A DNA stretch of 64,000 nt from contig CACORI010000004.1 of the NCBI GenBank assembly GCA_902629585.1, positions 1-64,000 of the forward strand, read 5' to 3'. The notes beneath the pieces are model-generated. The model was not told where the DNA came from, ran no database searches, and saw only the letters and a list, made by a program, of their open reading frames with translations. A program made the position numbers and the translations under genes. This DNA is from an uncultured Pelagibacteraceae bacterium. GTDB taxonomy: Bacteria; Pseudomonadota; Alphaproteobacteria; Pelagibacterales; Pelagibacteraceae. This document shows positions 26,936 to 36,009 of the stretch, piece by piece; the stretch's first letter is position 1, and each line of letters begins with the position of its first letter.

Positions 26936-28566
26936 TATAATTTAGTTAGTTGCCAATTAATATTTTCATTTTGATTTTTTGCTATTCCTGAAATAAAAAA
27001 ATTTTGATTTTGTGTATATAAATTTTTATTACCGAAAAATAATCCATTATCAATATTTATATCAAAGTTATCACATGTAAATTTCCAACCCTCATCATTC
27101 AATTCTATAAGTATTGTTTTATTATCTTGTGTTTTCATTAATTTTACATTTGGTTCTAAATGAAATCTGATATCAAACTTAATATTAAAATTTTTTTGTT
27201 TGTTTAATATTTTATCTATTCCAATAAACTTATTTTTTTCAGGATAAAATTCAAGATCACGCTCATGAATTAAATTGTATTTTTTTTGATACCCGTTATG
27301 AGAAACACTAATTTTCCAGTATTCTTTCTCAAAAATTATATTTTTTTTTAAAATTTTTAAATCTTCATTTAAAATAAAATGATTATTATCAACTTTTTTA
27401 AAATGACATGATGAATTATCATCAATTATTAAAGTGTTATGAGTTGCTGTAGATTTTGATAATTTGCTATAAGTTAAATTTTTATTATCATAATAACCAC
27501 AATTACTAATTAATTTTTTTCCATTAGAAATTATTTCAAAAGACGTTGCACCAGATTGATAATTTTTAGAAAAATTGGTGTTTGGTGAATTTCCTACGTC
27601 CATTATTAATGAGATTTTTTTATTTCTTAAAATTGCATAACCACCAAATTCTCTACTTTCATTTTTAAACCTATAGCCAAATCTTCTTAAATAATTATCA
27701 AACTCTGAATTATTTGAAATATTATTACCATTAAATAAAATATCTTTTTTTAAATTCTGCCATATAAAAGCATAACCTTGCCCAAGGTAGTTTATAATTT
27801 CGTTAACCTCATCTGGGATATTTACGTTAGCTTCTTTAAACCATTCCCTTATTAAAATGAAATATTTAAGATAAAAAATAAGTTGTTTTATGTCTCTAGA
27901 TTTTGGGAAACCCTGATTATCAAACGAAACATTTGAAATCTTTTTTAAAAGATTAAGTCCAAACGAAAGATAATTATTTTTATCTCCATAACATAAGCCA
28001 ACTAATATTATTGCTGCGCATCCAATCATTTTATCATTAACTAGTTCAGATTTTTTTATTTCACTCATTAGATGATTAGTCTGTTTTTGTATCATTAAGT
28101 TGAATTTTTTTTTATAATCATCATTCATGTCTTTGTAAGTAAGATTATGATTTGAAAGCCAAGCAATTATTCTTTTTGATGTTAAATCAAATTCCCAACT
28201 TCCAGAATTAAATTTATTATTATTTATTATCCAATTATTTATTATAGATTGAATTCTCTTTTTTGATGATTTTAAATCTAAACTAAAAAACCAATAAAAA
28301 TTATTTAGTTTTTTAAAATCCTTAATTGCAATATTTTTATCATTCCATAAATTTTCGATTGAAATTGTATCAACATTAATCTTTTTTGTTTGATATTTAA
28401 TAACAGATGATAAGAGATGAGGACTAGGTCTATAAATTATATTCTCAAAATAAGTCTTTGAAATTTTTTTATCATAATAATTAGAGTTTAGATAAAAAAT
28501 AGTTACTTTTTTCCAAGTACCTCTAAAAAATTGATTTATGAAATTTAAAGAATTTTTAAAAATCAT
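26935..28566 (-). CDS. heparinase II/III-like protein
   Basis: A 543-residue protein with an N-terminal alpha-helical toroid (about 90-300) and a C-terminal heparinase II/III-type beta domain (about 305-540), where SREFGGYAILRNKKISLIMDVG, SGATSFEIISNGKKLISNCG and STATHNTLIIDDNSSC show the family pattern with His near residue 377. Related proteins are uronate-glycan lyases, but in alphaproteobacteria this version commonly lies beside purH with unknown substrate. No signal peptide is evident, which speaks against simple secretion. Spaced 3 bases after rpe. Confidence 0.82.
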   Translation of the reverse strand: MIFKNSLNFINQFFRGTWKKVTIFYLNSNYYDKKISKTYFENIIYRPSPHLLSSVIKYQTKKINVDTISIENLWNDKNIAIKDFKKLNNFYWFFSLDLKSSKKRIQSIINNWIINNNKFNSGSWEFDLTSKRIIAWLSNHNLTYKDMNDDYKKKFNLMIQKQTNHLMSEIKKSELVNDKMIGCAAIILVGLCYGDKNNYLSFGLNLLKKISNVSFDNQGFPKSRDIKQLIFYLKYFILIREWFKEANVNIPDEVNEIINYLGQGYAFIWQNLKKDILFNGNNISNNSEFDNYLRRFGYRFKNESREFGGYAILRNKKISLIMDVGNSPNTNFSKNYQSGATSFEIISNGKKLISNCGYYDNKNLTYSKLSKSTATHNTLIIDDNSSCHFKKVDNNHFILNEDLKILKKNIIFEKEYWKISVSHNGYQKKYNLIHERDLEFYPEKNKFIGIDKILNKQKNFNIKFDIRFHLEPNVKLMKTQDNKTILIELNDEGWKFTCDNFDINIDNGLFFGNKNLYTQNQNFFISGIAKNQNENINWQLTKL

Positions 28567-28569
28567 TTA

Positions 28570-29229
28570 TTAAACTGATTTTAGTAACTCAATATTTTTT
28601 TTTATATCTCCATTATTACTTTTGAATATTGTTGTTCCTGAAACTAGTATATTTGCTCCAGCTTCAATCGCAGACTTGGAGTTTTCAAAATTAATTCCAC
28701 CATCTATTTCAATATCAAAATTTAAATTTTTAATTTCACGAATTGATTTTAATTTACGAATTTTTTCTAAAACCTCAGGCATAAATTTTTGACCACCAAA
28801 ACCAGGATGAACACTCATGATTAAAATTAAATCAATTTTATCAATGTGTTTTTCTATAACATCTATTTTAGTTTCAGGATTAAGAGATATACCAACTTTT
28901 TTATTAAGCTTACTAATTTTACTGATTGAGTCCTGTAAATTATCTGTAGCTTCTGGATGAATAGTAATTATGTCTGCCCCTGCATCAGCATAAGCCTCGA
29001 TGTATTTATGAACTGGTGAAATCATCAAATGTACATCAAATTTTAAAGAAGTATGTTTTCTAAGATCTTTGATTACTGGTGGTCCAAAAGTTAGGTTAGG
29101 AACAAAATGACCATCCATTACATCTACGTGAATCATATCAGCACCACATTCCTCGAGCTTTTTAATTTCGGAACCTAGTTGACTAAAATCAGCTGATAAA
29201 ATGGACGGTGAAATTTTTATATTTTTCAT
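28570..29229 (-). CDS. rpe: ribulose-phosphate 3-epimerase
   Basis: Interconverts ribulose-5-phosphate and xylulose-5-phosphate. The 219-residue TIM barrel has KISPSILSADFSQLG, HVDVMDGHFVPNLTFGP with the metal-binding His/Asp, DVHLMI, MSVHPGFGGQKF and EIDGGIN, all canonical. It heads the rpe-heparinase-purH series on the minus strand, spaced 28 bases from the small membrane-protein gene upstream. Confidence 0.97.
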   Translation of the reverse strand: MKNIKISPSILSADFSQLGSEIKKLEECGADMIHVDVMDGHFVPNLTFGPPVIKDLRKHTSLKFDVHLMISPVHKYIEAYADAGADIITIHPEATDNLQDSISKISKLNKKVGISLNPETKIDVIEKHIDKIDLILIMSVHPGFGGQKFMPEVLEKIRKLKSIREIKNLNFDIEIDGGINFENSKSAIEAGANILVSGTTIFKSNNGDIKKNIELLKSV

Positions 29230-29257
29230 TAATCAATAAATTTACTAGTATCAATTT

Positions 29258-29614
29258 TTAAAATTTAATTGAATTAAAAAATTGATAAATTTGTCTAGAT
29301 ATTTCACTCTCAAGAGGAAATGATAACATACCCATCACTGAATATCCTAAGATCCAAGGCATTAGATAAAATCTTATCATGTAAAAGAACCAAGCCACGT
29401 ATAATGGCACTAAAGGGGCAATTATAAAAGAAGGCGTTATTGGTTTGAATAATTTAATTAGAGGATTTGTATATTTGACAAAAACTTTCATAAAAAAAAA
29501 TTCTGAGTCTTCTCTTTGAAATATATTCATTGCAACTCTGCCAATTAAAGTCCACATAATTATCCCAAAAAAATAATCTATAAAATATATTAGAGGATGA
29601 AAGTTTGCTGACAT
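29258..29614 (-). CDS. small integral membrane protein, YggT-like
   Basis: A 118-residue protein with about three hydrophobic segments (residues 9-28, 60-80, 84-100). The segment VKYTNPLIKLFKPITPSFI resembles the conserved loop of YggT proteins (a bona fide YggT gene is at 42190). Proteins like this are found near the acetate symporter gene in several alphaproteobacteria. Function unknown; it could support membrane or channel assembly. Lies between the symporter terminator and rpe. Confidence 0.55.
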   Translation of the reverse strand: MSANFHPLIYFIDYFFGIIMWTLIGRVAMNIFQREDSEFFFMKVFVKYTNPLIKLFKPITPSFIIAPLVPLYVAWFFYMIRFYLMPWILGYSVMGMLSFPLESEISRQIYQFFNSIKF

Positions 29615-29647
29615 TCAAAATTTATATTGGAAAAATAGCAGAAATAA

Positions 29648-29671
29648 AAGGGGCGAAATTAATCGCCCCTT
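29648..29671 (-). terminator. factor-independent terminator of the symporter operon
   Basis: Perfect 9-bp inverted repeat AAGGGGCGA (29648-29656) / TCGCCCCTT (29663-29671) with a 6-base loop, 12 bases after the symporter stop codon. Read on the minus strand, the second arm ends in TTTTATTT, a good U-tract. It is the most GC-rich hairpin noticed between genes here. Confidence 0.85.
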
Positions 29672-29682
29672 AAAAAGTGTGT

Positions 29683-31491
29683 TTATTGTTTTCCGATGAC
29701 TGTTCTACCACTTGGTACACGTACATCATCAACCATTTTTTGAGTTGCTTTATCTGGCTCTTGAGTCATTAAACTCACAACAACCATGGCAACCAAACTT
29801 ACAGCTGAACCGAAGATACCGAATGTCAATTGTGTAATTCCTAAGAATCCACTTCCACCAGTTCGTACCCAAACTAAGTACCAAGCACCAGCAGCTAGAC
29901 CTCCTAGCATACCAGCGATAGCACCTTGTCTATTAGCTCTCTTCCACCATACACCTAGTACTAGTGGGAAGAATAATCCAGACATCGCAAAATCGAACGC
30001 CCAGATTACTGAACCTAAGATACCCTGTATTTCCATCGCCGCAATAGTTGCTCCAGCAAAACCAATTACTACAAGTAATACCCTTGCAACAACAAGTCGT
30101 TTTGCAGTTTCCGCTTTTGGATCAATGATCTTATAATAAACATCATGTGATATAGCGTTTGCAATCGCTAGAATCAAACCATCTGCAGTTGACATGGCAG
30201 CTGCCATACCTCCAGCAGCAACAAGACCTGAAATTACATAAGGTAATCCAGCTATCTCTGGTGTTGCTAATACAACGGCTTTACCACCCATGAAAAACTC
30301 GTTTAATTCAACGGTTCCATTTCCATTAAAGTCGCTGATAAACATTAAGTTCGCTTGGTTCCAGTTCTGATACCAATCTATAGCTTGAACTTCTGCAATT
30401 GATTTGCCAATAATACCTGTAGGTAATGATGGATCAATCAATGACAATTTAGATAGTGTCGCTAACATTGGTGCAGAAGAATAAAGTAGGAAGATAAAGA
30501 ATAACGACCAACCTACAGATTTTCTAGCTGCTTTTACACTTGGAGTAGTGAAATATCTCATCATCACGTGAGGCAATGAGGCTGTTCCCATCATCATTGC
30601 GAGTGCTAACGAAATAAATGCCCAAGGCGTAGCGTTTACCGCTGAGTGAGCCTTAGTAATTCCAGCTAATCCTTTCGGTACATTTGCAAGATCAGCAGCA
30701 GAGTTTTTTACAAAACCAAACTGTTGTTCTAGTTCACCAATTCTAGCCACTTCATCAGCTAACATAAAGTGTGGGAAGAAACCCGCACCCATTTTGTTAC
30801 TGATCCAGAATACTGGAAGTAAGTAAGCTATAATAAGAACAATATACTGTGCGACCTGTGTCCAAGTTACTCCTCTCATACCACCTAACATCGAACATAA
30901 TAAGATACTTATTAGTCCGATATATACTGCGTATTGAAAAGGTATATCAAGTGCAACAGATGCAATTGTACCTGTAGCGTTAATTTGTGCAGTCACATAA
31001 GTAAATGAGGCAACAGTTAAAACTACCACCGCACTAAACCTTGCTAGATTACCACCGTATCTTGTACCAATAAAATCTGGCACTGTATAACAGCCAAATT
31101 TTCTTAAGTATGGTGCTAATAAAGATGCTACTAACACATAACCACCAGTCCAACCTACAAGTAGAGCCATATATCCATAACCTTTAAAGTAAATACCTCC
31201 TGCCATCGCAACGAATGAAGCACCAGACATCCAGTCTGCTGCAGTCGCCATTCCATTGAATACAGTTGGTACTTGCCTTCCAGCTACATAATATGCATCA
31301 GCTTGAGCTGTTCGTGATAGCCAACCTATTAATGCATAGATGAATACTGTAAATGCCACAAAAGCGATACCAATCGCCTTAGCAGACATACCCATCTGTT
31401 CTGCAATTGCCATAATGATTATGAAACCTATAAATCCTCCGGTATAGATTCCATAAACCTTAGGCAAATTGTCTATAAAATTACCTTTCAT
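29683..31491 (-). CDS. sodium:solute symporter large subunit (acetate-permease type, VC_2705 group)
   Basis: Probable Na+-coupled uptake of acetate or another short carboxylate. The 602-residue protein has about 13 membrane segments and SSS-family motifs AQADAYYVAGRQVPTVFNGMA, ADWMSGASFVAMAGG, YGGNLARF and MAAAMSTADGLILAIANAISHD. It overlaps the DUF4212 small-subunit gene by one base, the pairing that defines this two-part subgroup. Between two membrane segments lies an EF-hand loop, DFNGNGTVELNE (387-398). The nearby acs gene at 32506 fits acetate as substrate, but this is inferred. Confidence 0.88.
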   Translation of the reverse strand: MKGNFIDNLPKVYGIYTGGFIGFIIIMAIAEQMGMSAKAIGIAFVAFTVFIYALIGWLSRTAQADAYYVAGRQVPTVFNGMATAADWMSGASFVAMAGGIYFKGYGYMALLVGWTGGYVLVASLLAPYLRKFGCYTVPDFIGTRYGGNLARFSAVVVLTVASFTYVTAQINATGTIASVALDIPFQYAVYIGLISILLCSMLGGMRGVTWTQVAQYIVLIIAYLLPVFWISNKMGAGFFPHFMLADEVARIGELEQQFGFVKNSAADLANVPKGLAGITKAHSAVNATPWAFISLALAMMMGTASLPHVMMRYFTTPSVKAARKSVGWSLFFIFLLYSSAPMLATLSKLSLIDPSLPTGIIGKSIAEVQAIDWYQNWNQANLMFISDFNGNGTVELNEFFMGGKAVVLATPEIAGLPYVISGLVAAGGMAAAMSTADGLILAIANAISHDVYYKIIDPKAETAKRLVVARVLLVVIGFAGATIAAMEIQGILGSVIWAFDFAMSGLFFPLVLGVWWKRANRQGAIAGMLGGLAAGAWYLVWVRTGGSGFLGITQLTFGIFGSAVSLVAMVVVSLMTQEPDKATQKMVDDVRVPSGRTVIGKQ

Positions 31492-31751
31492 TATTCGTCC
31501 TCTCTTTCACTAAAGCCGAATTCTTCGTCGATTTTTTCCTGTCTATTTGCAAACCAAAAAATTAGAATTACAAAAATTCCAAGAGATCCTTGACATGTAA
31601 ACCAATATGTCCATGGATAACCGAAAGGTCCAGTGACCTCGTTCATTTCAGCTCCAAAGAGAAAGATGCCAATTGAGAAAACAAACCATATTGCTAAAGT
31701 CATAAATAGCAATCCTCTGGTTTTTTCCCAGTGTTTTTGTTGATTTGACAT
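31491..31751 (-). CDS. symporter small subunit, DUF4212
   Basis: An 86-residue partner of the symporter, with two membrane segments (about 14-32 and 47-68). HWEKTRGLLFMTLAIWFVFS and GYPWTYWFTCQGSLGIFVILI are the DUF4212 pattern (putative solute:sodium symporter small subunit). Its stop codon overlaps the large-subunit start. The upstream 134-base gap up to 31885 carries a short palindrome at 31786-31800. Confidence 0.88.
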   Translation of the reverse strand: MSNQQKHWEKTRGLLFMTLAIWFVFSIGIFLFGAEMNEVTGPFGYPWTYWFTCQGSLGIFVILIFWFANRQEKIDEEFGFSEREDE

Positions 31752-31785
31752 TTTTACCTCTCTATTTAGTTATAACTAGGCGAAA

Positions 31786-31800
31786 CCATAACCATTATGG
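31786..31800. promoter_or_regulatory. short palindrome upstream of the symporter operon
   Basis: CCATAA-CCA-TTATGG is a perfect 6-bp inverted repeat with a 3-base centre, 35 bases upstream of the DUF4212 start codon on the minus strand. It could be an operator or a small hairpin in the leader. No known regulator motif is recognised. Confidence 0.25.
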
Positions 31801-31859
31801 AGGCTTTGAAAAGACTAAAATTTCCACATATTAGCTACTTATTTCTTACTTTTTTGGGA

Positions 31860-31865
31860 TATAAT
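31860..31865 (+). promoter_or_regulatory. candidate -10 element TATAAT
   Basis: An exact TATAAT begins 26 bases before the ATG at 31886, the right spacing for a short-leader transcript. No convincing -35 hexamer lies 16-18 bases upstream. In AT-rich DNA such matches arise often. Confidence 0.3.
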
Positions 31866-31885
31866 TGGCACATCTAACAATAATT

Positions 31886-32509
31886 ATGGGAAAATATAAA
31901 TTAACCTGGAAAGACCTTACAATTAAGGATTTTAAGATTTATTTATTTTCATTATTTAAAGCCTTTATTCCTAAAAAAAAGATAAAGACTTTAGATGAAC
32001 TTGAAAATTTTATTCAAACAAAATCTGCCTGGGTTACTCAAGTAACTTTATATAACTATCTAAAAACTAGAATGGGAACCAGATATGTTCTGCATTTTGA
32101 TAATGATGAATTTATGTCATCAGTCAATCTAGCAAAATGGAATATTTATTCAGTAGCCTTACAAGATCTCACTTTTTTTATATTTTCATATTTAAAAGTA
32201 CATTTTAATTTTAAAGATATTCATAAAGGAAAAGAAATTATCAATAAAATTTTAGATGATGAAATCTCTAATAATATGCCCTTAGAGATAATTGATGAAT
32301 GTAGAAAAAATTTTAATGAAAGATTAGATTTAGTTAATTGGGAATCCTATTATAAAGACATACCGTTTAATCCAAGTGCACTTTCATTATATAAATGGGC
32401 TCCCATTGCAGATGAATTAAAAACTTTAGATCGTAAGATTGTGCTTAATTCAATGATATTAAAATGGGATGTAATCAAAAAAGAATTTGAAGAATTAATT
32501 AGTCTTTAA
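31886..32509 (+). CDS. conserved-looking protein of unknown function
   Basis: Not recognised. I prefer the ATG at 31886 (207 residues, start [11 protein letters not shown]) over a TTG at 31865. The protein is soluble and mostly alpha-helical, rich in aromatic residues: [35 protein letters not shown] and a C-terminal [18 protein letters not shown]. No signal peptide, membrane segment or catalytic motif was seen. It lies between the symporter genes (divergent) and acs (convergent, sharing a TTAA stop overlap), so a link with carboxylate metabolism is possible only by position. Confidence 0.72.
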   Translation: MGKYKLTWKDLTIKDFKIYLFSLFKAFIPKKKIKTLDELENFIQTKSAWVTQVTLYNYLKTRMGTRYVLHFDNDEFMSSVNLAKWNIYSVALQDLTFFIFSYLKVHFNFKDIHKGKEIINKILDDEISNNMPLEIIDECRKNFNERLDLVNWESYYKDIPFNPSALSLYKWAPIADELKTLDRKIVLNSMILKWDVIKKEFEELISL

Positions 32510-34626
32510 ATATTTTTTCTGTTGTCTACCAAACTCTCAACAACACCTGGATCAGCTAAAGTTGTAGTATCACCAAGCTGATCATGCTCATTTGCAGCAA
32601 TCTTTCGTAAAATTCTTCTCATAATTTTTCCAGACCTTGTTTTTGGCAGCCCTGGAGTAAAATGTATTAAATCTGGTGTTGCTAGTGGACCAATTTGTTT
32701 TCTAACCCAAAGTTTTAAGTCTCTTTCAAGTTCACCAGAGTCTTTTTCTCCGGCATTTAAAGTTACATAACAATATAAGCCATTGCCTTTTATATCATGA
32801 GGATACCCAACCACAGCTGCTTCTGCAACTTTTGGATGGGCTACAAATGCACTTTCAATCTCTGCAGTTCCAAGATTATGGCCTGAAACAATAATAACAT
32901 CGTCAACTCTTCCTGTTATCCAGTAATATCCATCTTTGTCTCTTCTACAACCATCTCCCGTAAAATACTTTCCCTCAAACTGAGAAAAATATGTGTTTAT
33001 AAATCTCTCATGGTCTCCATAAACAGTTCTCATTTGTCCTGGCCAAGATTGCGCAATGCAAAGTCTTCCTTCTCCTGCTCCTTTAATTTCTTTTCCGTTT
33101 GTATCTACGAGTACAGGCTTAATTCCATAAAAAGGCTTAGTTGCTGATCCTGGTTTAAGAGGAATAGCACCTGTTTGTGGAGAGATCATTATTCCACCTG
33201 TTTCTGTTTGCCACCAGGTATCTACAATCGGACACTTTGAATTTCCCACTGTTTTATAATACCACATCCAAGCCTCTGGGTTAATTGGCTCTCCAACAGT
33301 GCCAAGTAATTTCAGCGATTTTCTGCTAGTTCTTTTAACTGGACCGTCTCCTTCTCTCATTAAAGCTCTGATTGCCGTAGGGGCTGTGTAGAATGTATTA
33401 ACTTTATATTTATCAATTATCTGCCACCATCGGGATGTGTCAGGATAATTTGGAATTCCCTCAAACATTATAGTTGTTGCCCCATTTGCGAGTGGACCGT
33501 AAATTATATAACTGTGCCCCGTTACCCAACCGATATCAGCAGTACACCAATAAATATCCTTTGGTTTATAATTAAAAATATACTGATGTGTCATAGAAGC
33601 ATAAACCATGTAGCCGCCAGTAGTGTGCAAGACACCTTTAGGTTTTCCAGTAGATCCAGAGGTATAAAGTATAAATAATGGATCTTCCGCATTCATTTCT
33701 TCAGGTTCACAATGTGCAGGAACATCTTTAATTAAATCATGATACCACACATCTCTGTTATGGTTCCAATTTATCTCATTACCTGTTCTTTTAACAACGA
33801 TACACCTTTTCACATTTGGACAACTTAATAAGGCTTCATCAGTTGTTGCTTTTAAAGGAATTGTTTTTCCACCCCTTACTCCTTCATCTGCAGTAATTAC
33901 ATATTCAGATTCGCAATCATTTACTCTTCCAGAAATAGAATCTGCAGAAAAACCACCGAAAATAATTGAATGAACTGCTCCAATTCTGGCACACGCTAGC
34001 ATTAAAATTGCCAATTCAGGTATCATAGTAAGATAAATTGTTACCCTATCACCTCTTTGTATCCCCAATTTTTTTAAACCATTCGCTGCTTTAGAAACTT
34101 TTTGATGAAGCTGTTTATAGGAAATTTTTTGATTATCTTTAGGGTCATCTCCAACCCAAATAATAGCTGTTTTATCTTTTTTATCCTTTAAATGTCTATC
34201 AATGCAATTTGCTGAGGCATTTAAAGTGCCATCATAAAACCATTTAATCTTTACATCTTTGCTGCTATATTTTACATCTTTAATTTTTTTATAAGGTTTA
34301 ATCCAAGAAATTCTTTTTCCTTCCTTTTTCCAAAATCCATCGTTTATTTTAATAGAGTCATTGTATTTCTTTTGATATTGGGCTTTGTTAGCTAAAGATT
34401 GTTTAACCCATTCAGGTTTAGTTTTTATTATAACCTCAGGTGAAGAGTTTGAATTATCTTTTCTAACTCTTATCTTTTTTTTAACTCTTTTAGATTTTCC
34501 CTTTTTATTTTTAATCTTTTTTATTTTAAACTTTTTAGTATATTTTTTCTTACTCTTAGTTTTTTTTCTATTTTTTCTAGAACTTTTTTTCTTAAATTTT
34601 GTTTTTTTTCTGTTTATTTTTGGCAT
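32506..34626 (-). CDS. acs: acetyl-CoA synthetase with a polybasic N-terminal tail
   Basis: Activates acetate to acetyl-CoA through acetyl-AMP. The core from about residue 75 has all hallmarks: [11 protein letters not shown], the P-loop-like [50 protein letters not shown] and the acylation-site lysine in [11 protein letters not shown]. It is 706 residues, about 55 longer than usual, because residues 1-56 are almost half lysine/arginine. No alternative start codon lies between the tail and the core, so the tail appears to be translated. The neighbouring symporter suggests acetate scavenging. Confidence 0.95.
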   Translation of the reverse strand: MPKINRKKTKFKKKSSRKNRKKTKSKKKYTKKFKIKKIKNKKGKSKRVKKKIRVRKDNSNSSPEVIIKTKPEWVKQSLANKAQYQKKYNDSIKINDGFWKKEGKRISWIKPYKKIKDVKYSSKDVKIKWFYDGTLNASANCIDRHLKDKKDKTAIIWVGDDPKDNQKISYKQLHQKVSKAANGLKKLGIQRGDRVTIYLTMIPELAILMLACARIGAVHSIIFGGFSADSISGRVNDCESEYVITADEGVRGGKTIPLKATTDEALLSCPNVKRCIVVKRTGNEINWNHNRDVWYHDLIKDVPAHCEPEEMNAEDPLFILYTSGSTGKPKGVLHTTGGYMVYASMTHQYIFNYKPKDIYWCTADIGWVTGHSYIIYGPLANGATTIMFEGIPNYPDTSRWWQIIDKYKVNTFYTAPTAIRALMREGDGPVKRTSRKSLKLLGTVGEPINPEAWMWYYKTVGNSKCPIVDTWWQTETGGIMISPQTGAIPLKPGSATKPFYGIKPVLVDTNGKEIKGAGEGRLCIAQSWPGQMRTVYGDHERFINTYFSQFEGKYFTGDGCRRDKDGYYWITGRVDDVIIVSGHNLGTAEIESAFVAHPKVAEAAVVGYPHDIKGNGLYCYVTLNAGEKDSGELERDLKLWVRKQIGPLATPDLIHFTPGLPKTRSGKIMRRILRKIAANEHDQLGDTTTLADPGVVESLVDNRKNI

Positions 34627-34632
34627 ATTTTT

Positions 34633-35046
34633 TTAAACTTTACCCATGTTATCGATAATTTTCCAGCTTTTATCATCAATCGGCATAACAGAAAGCCTGC
34701 TTTGTTTAATTAATGCTAAATGGCTTAATTCCTTATTTTTTTTGATTTCCTCAAGTTTAACTGGTTTTAAATATTTTTTCTCAAATTTAACGGTTACAGC
34801 AACAAAACGTTTAGTTATATCAGTTTTATCTGAATAAAATTCTTTAATAACTTTTACTACTCCTACTATTTCTTTTCCTATATTTGAGTGGTAAAAAAAA
34901 CACAAATCTCCAAATTTCATACTTTTTAAATTTTTTGCAGCTTGATAATTTCTTACCCCATCCCACGGGGCACCTTTTGCACCAGCTTTTTTTTGTTGAT
35001 CAATAGACCAAACATTAGGTTCAGATTTTACTAACCAGTAATTCAT
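34633..35046 (-). CDS. EVE-domain protein
   Basis: A 137-residue single-domain protein of the EVE (PUA-like) fold, related to human thymocyte nuclear protein 1. It starts MNYWLVKSEPNVWSI and has GAPWDGVRNYQAAKNLKSM, LCFFYHSN and HLALIKQSRLSVMPI, the conserved pocket residues. Such proteins bind modified bases in DNA or RNA. It lies 6 bases upstream of acs, 2.9 kb from the EcoRI-type methylase module, but a functional link to methylated DNA is speculative. Confidence 0.9.
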   Translation of the reverse strand: MNYWLVKSEPNVWSIDQQKKAGAKGAPWDGVRNYQAAKNLKSMKFGDLCFFYHSNIGKEIVGVVKVIKEFYSDKTDITKRFVAVTVKFEKKYLKPVKLEEIKKNKELSHLALIKQSRLSVMPIDDKSWKIIDNMGKV

Positions 35047-35057
35047 TTAAAAAATTT

Positions 35058-35864
35058 CTAATCTCTAGATAAACCTTTCTTCTTTAAATAAATTTTCCAA
35101 AATAGTTTTTTATAAAAAGTCAAGCTAGTACTATCTTCTGTGTTAGGTCTATTTTTAAAGATAGTGCTATGAGCAGACTCTGAAATTTCGTTCTTAGGTC
35201 TTCCATTAGAATAATAATATAGAGCAATTGATTTTCTGCTATTAGTTTCATCTGGACAGTTTACAGGTTCAGGGTTTCCATGAAAACTAAAATCATTTGT
35301 ATTAAAAATAACGACTCTATTAAAAACTGGCACAATTTTTTTTACACACTTTTTCACGTTCTTATCCCAAAGTTCAAGTGAGCCGCCGTAACTTTCTTTC
35401 CAATTATGGTTGAGATAAATTAATACATTTATTCTTCTATCTAATTTCATTTTAGGATGTTTATTAAAATCACAATGAATATTTAAGTACCCTTTATTTT
35501 TTAATTCGTGGACACCACCACCCCAAAGGTAAGGGTCAGGTATTAAATGTTCTTTAATTCCAGAAATTTTATTTAAAAATTTTACAAAGACAAAAGAATT
35601 AGCAAAATTAAATAATTCATTAGTATTTTCTGATATTTTAGAAGTGTCATTTGTTGCTAACTTTTTTTCCGGATCAGAGTCATATACATCTCCTATTTTT
35701 TCAAGGTTCTTTGGAAAATCATCTAAAATTCGATTAAGTAATTGTTCATTAAAAAAATTATCCAAAACTATATGAGGAAAAGGATCATTTGAAAGATATG
35801 ACTCAGAATATTTGTCTGCTATTGAGTCTAAATTTTTGTATTTTTCATTTAAAAACTTGTACAT
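35058..35864 (-). CDS. 2-oxoglutarate/Fe(II)-dependent oxygenase, prolyl-hydroxylase type
   Basis: A 268-residue protein with the 2OG-Fe(II) jelly-roll. Iron ligands are visible as HCDFN (H-x-D) around residue 131 and the distal histidine in FSFHGNPEPV, and the 2OG-binding arginine in RKSIALYYYS. Other features are INVLIYLNHNWKESYGGSLELW, a common pattern in small-molecule or glycan-modifying oxygenases. Substrate unknown. It borders the accessory methylase module, with a 145-base gap between that contains a duplicated tsaD-like end. Confidence 0.85.
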   Translation of the reverse strand: MYKFLNEKYKNLDSIADKYSESYLSNDPFPHIVLDNFFNEQLLNRILDDFPKNLEKIGDVYDSDPEKKLATNDTSKISENTNELFNFANSFVFVKFLNKISGIKEHLIPDPYLWGGGVHELKNKGYLNIHCDFNKHPKMKLDRRINVLIYLNHNWKESYGGSLELWDKNVKKCVKKIVPVFNRVVIFNTNDFSFHGNPEPVNCPDETNSRKSIALYYYSNGRPKNEISESAHSTIFKNRPNTEDSTSLTFYKKLFWKIYLKKKGLSRD

Positions 35865-35973
35865 AAAAATTAAATATATAGCCTTTCAAAACCAATGCAA
35901 TATCCAGAGATTTTTGATCAGATATTAGAAAACCAAATATAATCAACGCATATTTATATTTTTTTGTAGTCTG

Positions 35974-35987
35974 ACTCCTGAACCTTT
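35974..35987 (-). repeat. distal copy of tsaD 3'-end repeat (candidate attachment site)
   Basis: On the minus strand this reads AAAGGTTCAGGAGT, matching the last codons of tsaD (AAAGGTTCTGGAGT, 38369-38382) at 13 of 14 positions. In frame the surrounding bases encode Phe-Lys-Gly-Ser-Gly-Val-Arg-Leu, nearly the TsaD terminus Leu-Lys-Gly-Ser-Gly-Val-Gln-Leu. Same orientation as tsaD, located just beyond the accessory module. Confidence 0.6.
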
Positions 35988-36009
35988 AAAAACTTGAACT
36001 TTAATTAAA

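Noticed and set aside
34385-34636. Phe/Leu-rich plus-strand frame opposite the acs tail
   Set aside because: It is the mirror of lysine-rich codons (AAA/TTT) and has no independent support.
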